Source of the DNA: Begonia masoniana | Lineage: Eukaryota; Streptophyta; Magnoliopsida; Cucurbitales; Begoniaceae | Reading direction: 5' to 3' | Assembly (NCBI GenBank): GCA_022432975.1 | Contig: CM039508.1 | Location: 46,341,646 to 46,405,645, forward strand | DNA: 64,000 nt | In this document: positions 55,797-64,000 of the stretch, in pieces | How positions within the stretch are numbered: position 1 is the first letter of the stretch | Layout: every line of letters starts with the position of its first letter | Program-made: the position numbers and the translations under genes | The notes under the pieces: generated by a model | Database searches by the model: none | The model's input: the letters and a program-made list of their open reading frames with translations, nothing else | Told to the model about the DNA's origin: nothing

Positions 55797-56160
55797 GTGA
55801 ACAGTGCACCGGTGGATATAAATGTGAACAGTGCACCGGTGGATACAATTGTGAACAGTGCACCGGTGGATATAATGTGAACAGTGCACCGGTGGATACA
55901 GTGCACCGGTGGATACAATTGTGAACAGTGCACCGGTGGATATAAATGTGAACAGTGCACCGGTGGATACAATTGTGAACAGTGCACCGGTGGATACAAT
56001 TGTGAACAGTGCACCGGTGGATACAATTGTGAACAGTGCACCGGTGGATATAAATGTGAACAGTGCACCGGTGGATACAATTGTGAACAGTGCACCGGTG
56101 GTTACAATTGTGAACAGTGCACCGGTGGATATAAATGTGAACAGTGCACCGGTGGATACA
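55797..56160. repeat. 27-bp tandem array, 14 copies
   Basis: The unit is GTGAACAGTGCACCGGTGG followed by ATACAATT or ATATAAAT. Fourteen copies of the core GTGCACCGGTGG are present, most exactly 27 bp apart, with one shortened junction near 55886-55902. The core contains two perfect palindromes, GTGCAC and CACCGGTG, and the common variant adds CAATTG. Because 27 is a multiple of three, all frames stay open, producing repetitive false ORFs on both strands. Confidence 0.97.
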
Positions 56161-57209
56161 GGCAAAAATGAACAGTAAACAACGGTGGATATGAACAAAC
56201 AAAGGCAACGGTGGATGAAATTTTAAAGCAGCGGAGGATGCAATCGGAAGACATAGTTTTAAAGGCAGAATTTGACAACTTTTAACAGGAAGACAAACAA
56301 ATAGAGAGCATAAAAACATAAACGTTTCAAACCTTCAAAACCGATTAAAAATATGATTTTTCAGACATAATAGTAAACCACGGCAGAAACTTAAGAAAAT
56401 CAAGTTGCATGGATGGCTCTAAAACCAGAAACCATCCATGCACAGGCCAACAAAAAATATTCCAAACCATTTCAGAATACTTCAAAACATCATTCAACTG
56501 TCAAATACAGCACAAACAGAAAACATGAAAGTTGTAGACCTTCGATGCCCGATTCTAAACAAGGATGTAGATCACACTTTATAATTGACAGATTTAAAGG
56601 GTACAGACTGCATGGATAGTTCCAAAACCAGAAGTCATCCATACACAAACTAACAGATAATACTCCAAACAATTCCAGAATATTCAGAACATGAATTCAA
56701 CTGTCAAATACAACAGTTTTAAAAAAAAAAACTTAGACGTCAAAGTCTGTACATTGTTTTAAAATCTGAGGATCAGTACAGAACCTAACATATATTTGCA
56801 GAATTTCCCAAAACAGAAGTTTTACAGAGTTTTTACAACAAAACCAGAATTTCCAGAAAACTTTACGGATATAGACTATGCTTTAAAAATTTAAACCTCA
56901 GGACAAAATTTGTGTCTGGCTGCAGCAACCACCCCCGAGAGCTCAAACCACCAGCCACCTATTGTAACATCCCTAATACTGTACCCAATTTCCCATACAT
57001 ATATATTTGTTTTTTTTATTCTTATACTTTAAATAAACTCTAAGCGGAAATCAAATCGAAATTGAAATCGCGAAAACCTATTTCTTTAAACCATTTAAAT
57101 AAAACTTAAAACTAATTTAAATAAAACTTAAAACATTTAATAAAAACTATAAAACAATCGATTTAAAAGAGGGAGGGCAGAAGGGACATTTGTCTCTGAA
57201 GACTTGAGG

Positions 57210-57403
57210 GCGATCGATCGCTGCACCAGCGATCGATCACAGCGATCGATCGCCGCACAATGCAGCGCTCGATCGCCGCACAATGCAGCGCTCGATCGCC
57301 GCACAATGCAGCGCTCGATCGCCGCACAATGCAGCGCTCGATCGCCGCACAATGCAGCGCTCGATCGCTACCAGCGATCGATCCCAGCGATCGATCGCTG
57401 CAG
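57210..57403. repeat. 23-bp tandem array on a CGATCG core
   Basis: Five head-to-tail copies of a 23-bp unit (CGCTCGATCGCCGCACAATGCAG type, reading GCTCGATCGCCGCACAATGC) are flanked on both sides by GCGATCGATCGCTGC words. The flanking word is the same as in the array at 10750-11310 in an unrelated solo LTR. It is GC-rich compared with its surroundings. Confidence 0.95.
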
Positions 57404-59514
57404 CATGTTCTGGCCTATCTCTCTGGAATCCGAAATTCCAGAGAGCAAACTTCACCTTTTCATACATTTTCATCCTTTACATTTATCATCTTATGCACCC
57501 TAATTAAAGATCGAAACCTACGTCAAACTTTCATAAAAACGAACTGCATGGATACGTTTAAAAATCGACAAATCCTCCTGTTTTAAATTCCAAGCAGTTC
57601 CAATGAAACATTATAAAAACACGGTTTATAAAGCAGGTTTTCAAATCGTTTGAAAACAGCAAAATATGAACCTAACATCTAGCCAGATCCAAGCATCTTA
57701 ATATGTTCTAACTTTATGCATATGTTGTCCCAAAATAACCCAGTACTCTCAAAATACGTACAGACATCCCCCACGGGTCAAAACGCGCCGACTGCTCAGC
57801 ACACTCCCACGGGTCATTCTCCATCAACTGCATCATACATCAGGAGGAGGAACGTCGTCCTCACCTGGCTCAATGTCACCTATCACGTCACCTACACCAT
57901 ACAGACACACTATGAGCTAAAGGCTCAGTAAATTCTACATAAATGCAGATGCGTGCAGTGCATATGGAGTTCAGAAATCATGCATAACATACAGAGCGTC
58001 GCAGACAGAATATCACCGAGATCTCATCCCCCTAACCGAAGGGGGCCCATCCAGCGGTCGGACTACCCCGTGCGGTTAGAGGATAGAGGTACACCCTTAC
58101 AACACGTACAGCCGTGCCTGAGCCCCACCTCGCGTGACCAGATAACAGATTACGTTCATTAATTACATTACATGAGATGTGGTATCGGTCAGACCCTTAA
58201 TCGGCCTGCACAATAGATCGATAGCCCCCAATTTCTGGGCCACATTGGTTTTCTGAAAACATCGTGCGGAAATTCATTTTCATGCCAAGTTAAAATACGT
58301 GATGCATGAACAGTTCAATATAAATGTAAACAATCAAGCATGCGTACCATCAAGACTGTAAAGGAAATAACCTACAAAAAACGTTTAAACCTAGCTACCC
58401 AAACAAAACAATTTAAACACACAATACTCTAAGATCCTCGACGCGACATCGAAGTACGGTATAGGCCAATCGGCCAGAGTAAGTCACGAGAACTTACCTT
58501 GAGCGCGTTGAACCTCGAGCTCTGTCCACGAGAGTCGTTTGTCTGAGGCAAAACACAACATCGACATTAAAACGAGTTTAAGCTTCTAAACGTCCAAAAT
58601 TGACAAAACTTTAACTAAGGAGATTTCCTAAAGCTTTAATCAAATTCTCTGAGCTATATTATCGAGCCAATACCCGCTCGGCAACTCAAATCCAATTTAC
58701 GAGTTTTTCCTAAATCTCGAAATTTCTCGAACTTTAACATTTTCCACAAATTAATGTAGTTTCGTCCAATAATGTCCAATACGTTCTATACGTTCATAAA
58801 CTACGATAACCTATTGATTTTTAAACCCGAAATCGAATTTTTAACCTAAACCCTAACGAAACCCTAACATTAAATCGGCCCGAAAATTGAAAACTAACGC
58901 TCTAAAATCATAGATTCATACCTAGGGTTGCGAGAGGAGGAGAAAGCACGAAGAACCGGAGTCGAACGGAGGAGAAACGGAGGTCGGACCTTGAGGAATT
59001 GCCGACGGCAGAGAGGAAATCGCTCTCTGGAAATCACGCAGGAAGAAAATGAAGAAGAAAGAAGGTTTGTGTTATTTTATAAATTTGGTTTGGCAAATTA
59101 CCGTTTTGCCCTTGCTTTAATTTTCTATTAGTTTCGTCGTTCGTTTCGTTATTTGGCTAACGATTTAGCTTCTCCAAATTTCCTTATTTCACCAATAGGT
59201 CCAACTTATTATTTGGGATTTATTAAAACTGTCCGTTCGCAAATCGGACCCCATTTACTATTTTTACTGAAACGTCTATTATATTACGAGAAACTTAATT
59301 ACTCGAAATATAGAGTTATTACTCCAAAAATTCCCGTAAATTCCTTAAAATTTCTATTAATCGTTAGGATTCTAATGACGCTTTCTTTTTTGTAAAACGG
59401 GTTTGATTTGACATATTTACAAAAATGCCATCATATAATATATTATTAATATCCCGTAAAGCCGGGTATTACATTCCATCCACCTTATTTAGAATTTTGT
59501 CCACAAAATTTAAT

Positions 59515-62500
59515 CATACAAACAATTCAGGATATTTAGTCATCATATCCTGCTGTCGCTCCCAAGTCGCCTCTTCCACCTCGTGGTTCCGTCATAGGAC
59601 TTTGACTAGCGAAATCTCTTTGTTGCGCAAAACTTTGATGGAAGACTCCAAAATACGTACCGGCCTCTCCTCATAAGTCAAGGTAGGCTGTACCTCGATC
59701 TCTGTTGCCTCCACGATATGCGATGGATCGCGCAAACACCTCCGAAGCATAGATACATGGAATACGTCGTGGATACCCTCCATAGAAGCCGGGAGCTGTA
59801 GTCTGTTTGCCAACTTCCCGATCTTCTTCAGAATAGAAAAGGGCCCCACATATCGAAGGTTTAACTTACCCCTCCTTCCAAATCTCGCAACGCCTTTAAA
59901 CGGAGAAACTTTAAGATAAACCTCGTCACCTTCGTCAAACTCTAGCTCTCTCCGTCTAGTGTCAGCATAGCTCTTCTGTCGGCTCTGAGTTACCTCAATA
60001 CGCTGTCGGATAATGGCAATCTTCTCTGCCGTTTGTTGTAGAATCTCAAGACCAACGATGCTGGCCTCGCCAACCTCGTCCCTATATAACGGAGACCTAC
60101 ACTTTCGACCATACAAAGCCTCGTACGGTGCCATGCCAATGGTAGCCTGGAAGCTGTTGTTATACGAGAACTCAATCAGAGGTAAATATCGGCTCCACGA
60201 GCCCTGAAACTCCAGCACACAAGCTCTGAGCATATCCTCAAGAATCTGATTCGTCCTCTCTGTCTGACCATCAGTCTGAGGATGAAAGGCCGTGCTGAAA
60301 TTAAGCTGAGTCCCCATAGCTTTATGCAGGCTCTTCCAGAACTTCGAAGTAAATCTCGGATCACGATCTGAGACTATCGAAACTGGCACACCGTGAAGTC
60401 TAACAATCTCCTGCACATAAAGCTCAGCGAGCTGATCCATAGAAGACGCCATCTTCACAGATAAGAAGTGAGCCGACTTTGTCAATCGGTCCACGATAAC
60501 CCATATACTGTCATGGCCCTTCGTCGTCCTCGGGAGCCCCACAATGAAATCCATGGAAATCTGCTCCCATTTTCACTCCGAAATCGGCAGTGGCAATAAT
60601 GTTCTGGCCGGTCTCTGGTGCTTTGCCTTTACCTGTTGACAGACTAGACAGGTCTCGACATACTTGGCGACCTCTCTCTTCATATTCGGCCACCAAAAGT
60701 GTTGCTTTAAATCCCGGTACATCTTAGTACTTCCCGGGTGTACAGAATATGCCGAAGAATGTGCCTCAGCCAATATATCCTTCTTCAGATCCTCGTCGTT
60801 AGGCACGTACCACCTATGCCTGAACTTCAGAATACCATCCTCTAATAAATGGAAATCCGACGAGTCTCCTAATGTCATGCTGGATCGAAGCTCCTCACAC
60901 TCCGTATCATTCTGCTGAGCCTCACGTATCTGATTCAGAATAGTCGGCCTGAGAGAAATGTTAGTGAGCATACTGGACAACTCTGCCACTATCTCCACGT
61001 CAAACCTCTCAATCTCAGACCGCAGCGTGACTGACATCGCTGCTAGTGAAGGCTGACTCGTAGAAGGCACTCTACTCAAAGCATCAGCAACCTTGTTCGC
61101 CTTTCCTGGATGGTACTTGATATCAAAATCATAATCTTTGACGAACTCGAGTCATCGTCTTTGTCGCATATTCAGCTCCTTCTGCGTAAACAAATACTTC
61201 AAGCTCTCGTGGTCCCCTCCTGCATCAATACACAACCGAGTCCAACTCCAGACGCATCACAATAAATACTAAACTTGTCACCTTCAACAGGTAGCGCCAA
61301 TACTGGAGCGGTGGTCAATCTCTGCTTTAGCTCCATAAAACTGCTGTCACAAGCAGCCGACCATATAAATCTCTTGTTCTTCCGAGTCAATCGTGAAAGA
61401 GGAACTGCGATCTTCGAAAATCCCTCTATGAACTTCCGATAATAGCCAGCTAATCTGAGAAATCCACGCACCTCACGTACGTTCTTTGGCTGTGGCCAAT
61501 CCCTGACCACCTGAACTTTGCTCGGATCAACAGAAACTCCATCCTGCGATACGACATGGCCAAGAAAGCTGATCTGATCCAACCAAAATTCGCATTTGGA
61601 GAACTTCGGATACAACTGGTGCTGACATAGGGTCCTCAGGACTATCCTCAAGTGCTCCTCGTGTTCTTCCTTCGTCTTAGAGTATATCAGAATGTCGTCG
61701 ATGAAAACCACCACGAACTTGTCCAGATACTCCTTGAAGACACGGTTCATCAAATCCATAAATGTTGCAGGGGCATTAGTAAGTCCAAAAGACATGACAA
61801 GGAACTCGTAATGCCCATACCTCGTTCGGAATGCCGTTTTCGGTATATCATCCTTCCAGACCTTCAACTGATTGTAACTCGAGCGTAGATCAATCCTCGA
61901 GAATACTCGGGCACCTTGCAGCTGATCAAATAAATCATCAATCTGAGGCAGTGGATACTTATTCTTCACTGTAAGCCTATTCAACTCTCTGTAATCGATG
62001 CACATCCTGAGGGTCCCGTCTTTCTTCTTGACAAACAGAACGGGCGCACCCCAGGGCGAAACACTGGGTCGAATGAAACCCTTCTCTAACAACTCATCAA
62101 GCTGAGTCCTCAGCTCTCTCAACTCAGCTGGTGCCAACCGATACGGGTTTTTAAACCTTGGCGCGGTATTCGGATAGACATCAATAGTAAACTCAATCTC
62201 CCGGTCCGGTGGTAACCCGGGAAGGTCATCAAGAAAAATCCCAGAGAACTCTCTGACTATAGAAATGTCACTCGGCTTTATTTCGCTGAGCAACTGAACA
62301 TCAAACACTGAGGCCAAATAAATAGAGCATTGACCTTTAAACTGCTCGTTGACCATCATGGTATAAGAAATAGGCGAGCTACTCAATCTGTTCATCGCCT
62401 GATAAGAAAACTCGGCTTTACCCGGGGGTCGAAAGGTGACAATCTCGGATCGACAATCGATGGTGGCGAAGTGCTGTGACAGCCAGTCCATCCCCAAGAT

Positions 62501-62895
62501 AAGATCATAATGCTCTATGCCCATAACAATAAGGCGAGCATAGAGGGTTCTGTCCCCAATCGAGATAATACTGCCCTGGACCACACGACCTGACTGCATA
62601 CGCTCTCCCGAAGGTATCATCACACTATATTCGCATTCTGCTAACTCAGGCGCAAGCTTCAATCTAGACACACAAGCAGTGGAAACAAAAGAGTGCGTAG
62701 CCCCTGTGTCTTATAAAGAAAACACAGCTACGCCCATAATCAATATAGTACCTGCTATCACGACAGGTTGATCCTCGTTATCGACATCACCAGGCTCTAT
62801 AAATGCGAAGATCCTCGGCATAACTCTCCTCTGATCACCGCCTGACAGATCTCGGCCGGGCTTCGGGCAATCTTTGACGTAATGGTCAAGCTCTC
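59515..62895 (-). pseudogene. Gypsy (chromovirus) gag end-pol polyprotein
   Basis: On the minus strand: half a zinc knuckle (DHYVKDCPKP, 62880), a TAA at 62711-62713 just before protease DTGATHSFV, then a clean 490-codon frame (62671-61199) with [13 protein letters not shown] ([40 protein letters not shown]) and RNase H start ([18 protein letters not shown]). About 50 residues of RNase H are deleted. Integrase follows with zinc finger HSSAYSVHPGSTKMY...CLVCQQVK, core MDFIVGLPRT, SDRDPRFTSKFW, HPQTDGQTERTNQILED, a GPF-type end, and a chromodomain (RILESSIKVLRNKEI...RNHEVEEATWE). TGA replaces Trp at 61152, 60573 and 59592. Confidence 0.92.
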
Positions 62896-64000
62896 TGTAG
62901 GATCGAGATTGTCTAAGAGGGGGGTGAATTAGACCTTTTTAAATTTTCTTAATTACTAACTACAAGCAGTCAACCAGTAAAAATAATTAGAGAGATAGAG
63001 AGAAAAATCAACACACAGATTTTTACGTGGTTCGGCCAAAGCTTGCCTACATCCACGCTTCAAGGTTCACCCCTTGAAGATCCTTAACCTTCTCCTCAGT
63101 GAGAAAACACAGATCGGAATTCCGGGCTCCGATCAACTGCCTTTACAATCCTGGATTATTCTTCACGGGCGATAATCCACTGCCTTATACAGATTTGAGT
63201 TTGTAATAATCAAAACGATCTAAACTCTCTCAAAGGTTAAATCTTAAGTTTAGGTTCGAGAGGATTAGATGAAATACAGAGTATGATAATTTCGCAAGTT
63301 AGGGCTCAATAAAAAATTCGTAAAAGTTGGATTTTCGTGCTCTAACCTCGGCTTAAATACTTTGTCTTCAAAATCGGCTTGAATTCAAAGCTCCTTATCC
63401 AATAATAGAAACTTTGTTACCGTTGGAGCAGCTTTCGTACAAGTTCAGGTAGCCGTTGCCGTCTGTAGTTGTAAATTGTCATCGCCATTAAAGTTCTGGA
63501 GTTAATGCTGAAAACGACGTCACTGTAGCTTCGCGGCTCTTTTAAATTTTGGTGGAAGATCATCGGTAGATGCTGCTTTAAAAAAGCCATCAGCATGAAC
63601 ATCTTCAAACGCCATCGGTAGATGCAACACGAATAAGCTATCGGCATATGCATTCTGGAAAGCCATCGGCAGATGCATCTCCAAACGCTATCAGCAGATG
63701 CAGCTTTAAAAACGCGATCAGCAGATACAACTTTAACGAGCTGAACCGGCATCGGTAGGAGTAGCTTTAAATGCCATCGGTAGATGCACCATTAAAACAC
63801 TATCGGTATGAGTCGCTTCAAATGCCATCGGCAGAAGCAGCATTAAAACTCCATTGGTATATGTCGTCTAGCGATCAGTTGAAGTAGGCTTTGAACGACT
63901 TCTTCTTTTGTCGTTTTATCGATCGGTAGATGAAGGCTATCGGCAGAAGCCTTCTTTGCTTTGTCGTTTAGCGATCGGTGTATGTCTATTTTTAACAACT
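62896..64000 (-). mobile_element. SIRE-like copia LTR (partial, runs off the window)
   Basis: On the plus strand it begins TGTAGGATCGAGATTGTCTAAG and follows the LTR at 31103-32382 closely: same TTTTTACGTGGTTCGGCCAA block, TATA-like region (about 63348-63360) and word array. It interrupts the gag zinc knuckle of the gypsy element, with CTCTC as the adjacent five bases. Whether it is a solo LTR or the 3' LTR of a full element depends on sequence beyond 64000. Confidence 0.85.
63540..63995. repeat. Array of ATCGGTAGATGC-type words in the second SIRE LTR
   Basis: About sixteen degenerate copies of CATCGGYAGATGC, more varied than in the first LTR (CATCAGCATGA, TATCGGCATATGC, GATCGGTAGATG). It sits at the same relative position, upstream of the LTR's TATA-like box. 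The number and order of words differ from the first LTR, so the array turns over faster than the rest of the LTR. Confidence 0.8.

Larger units (their letters stand above)
55409..59473 (-). mobile_element. Gypsy 3' LTR, about 4.07 kb
   Basis: On the minus strand it starts TGTAATACCCGGCTTTACGGG next to the polypurine tract and ends GGTTTGGGGCTATCACA at 55409, the usual end of this LTR family. It contains two tandem arrays (57210-57403 and 55797-56160) and a GC-richer block near 57990-58160. Other open frames inside it reflect the 27-bp periodicity and not genes. The 8913-9615 fragment is related to its first 650 bp. Confidence 0.8.
55409..62895 (-). mobile_element. Chromodomain Ty3-gypsy element (Tekay/Del-like), 5' part lost or beyond an insertion
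   Basis: The 3' LTR (55409-59473) is followed on the right by a primer/purine junction (AAGGTGGATGGAA just before TGTAATACCC on the minus strand), then the pol region and the end of gag up to 62895, where a SIRE-like LTR is inserted. Integrase with a C-terminal chromodomain marks it as a chromovirus. The long LTR and the TGTAAYACCCGG start fit the Tekay/Del lineage. At least four nonsense codons and a deletion make it inactive. Confidence 0.88.

Noticed and set aside
55446..56319. Long open frames on both strands (up to 265 aa) with repeated STGALFTIV-, YPPVHCSQL- or EQCTGGY-type units
   Set aside because: They are produced by a 27-bp tandem repeat inside an LTR; the period is divisible by three, so frames stay open without coding selection.
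57137..57586. Several overlapping open frames with AALDRRTMQRSI-type repeats
   Set aside because: Same cause: a 23-bp array plus palindromic words in the gypsy LTR. There is no protein family resemblance.

Overview
This window is a stretch of a higher-plant nuclear genome, almost certainly a eudicot. The signs are split genes with short GT-AG introns, plant-only families (Aux/IAA, CYP82 cytochrome P450, CC-NB-LRR, DUF1218), AT-rich non-coding DNA, and dense nested LTR retrotransposons and DNA transposons. I see no bacterial, organellar or viral genes. The species cannot be named from what is visible.

Host genes are few. (1) A complete six-exon F-box-like/RCC1 beta-propeller gene lies at 1.4-4.4 kb on the minus strand. 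(2) A complete two-exon CYP82-type P450 lies at 24.4-26.1 kb on the minus strand, with a fragment of a relative on the plus strand at the left edge. (3) A DUF1218 gene at 26.8-28.7 kb has recognisable splice sites but carries stops and frameshifts. (4) A LanC-like gene at 46.0-48.2 kb has five readable exons but lacks its last third. (5) A CC-NB-LRR resistance-type gene at 49.9-52.4 kb on the minus strand has an intact NB-ARC and a broken LRR tail. A second CC fragment sits at 21.05 kb. (6) A small coiled-coil ORF of unknown function is at 20.2 kb.

The rest is mobile DNA, region by region. 5.8-7.1 kb: a Pack-MULE (Mutator-like element carrying a captured gene) with an Aux/IAA fragment. 8.9-13.3 kb: a gypsy LTR fragment, hAT-like GC-rich ends interrupted by a 1.7-kb solo LTR, and a gypsy gag remnant. 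13.9-19.3 kb: a PIF/Harbinger element with an intact transposase ORF and a tandemly duplicated, nonsense-bearing Myb/SANT-like second gene. 21.3-24.0 kb: copia remnants. 30.0-31.1 kb: a MULE transposase remnant. 31.1-38.6 kb: a 5'-truncated SIRE-like copia element with an env-like/'putative plant transposon protein' region. 39.65-42.49 kb: a Cassandra TRIM with 5S-rRNA-like LTRs, one of which contains a 1.94-kb solo LTR. 43.1-45.8 kb: a decayed hAT holding a second Pack-MULE, with a PP2C fragment. 53.2-54.0 kb: a large fold-back element. 55.4-62.9 kb: a chromodomain gypsy (Tekay/Del-like) with a 4.07-kb LTR. 62.9 kb to the end: a second SIRE-like LTR inserted into that gypsy's gag.

The main unexplained pattern is that LTRs from several unrelated retrotransposon families each contain a patch of one short word repeated about 7-16 times. 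In most cases the patch lies in what looks like U3, just upstream of a TATA-like box. The words differ by family (a CGATCGATCGC type, an ATCGGCAGATG type, a GTGGACGA type, a CACCGGTGGATA type), and one word is shared by two different gypsy-type lineages. The two solo LTRs also share a terminal hairpin whose stem sequence differs but whose pairing is kept. The two Pack-MULEs have perfect 9-bp target-site duplications and the same terminal inverted repeat family, but carry different signalling-gene fragments.
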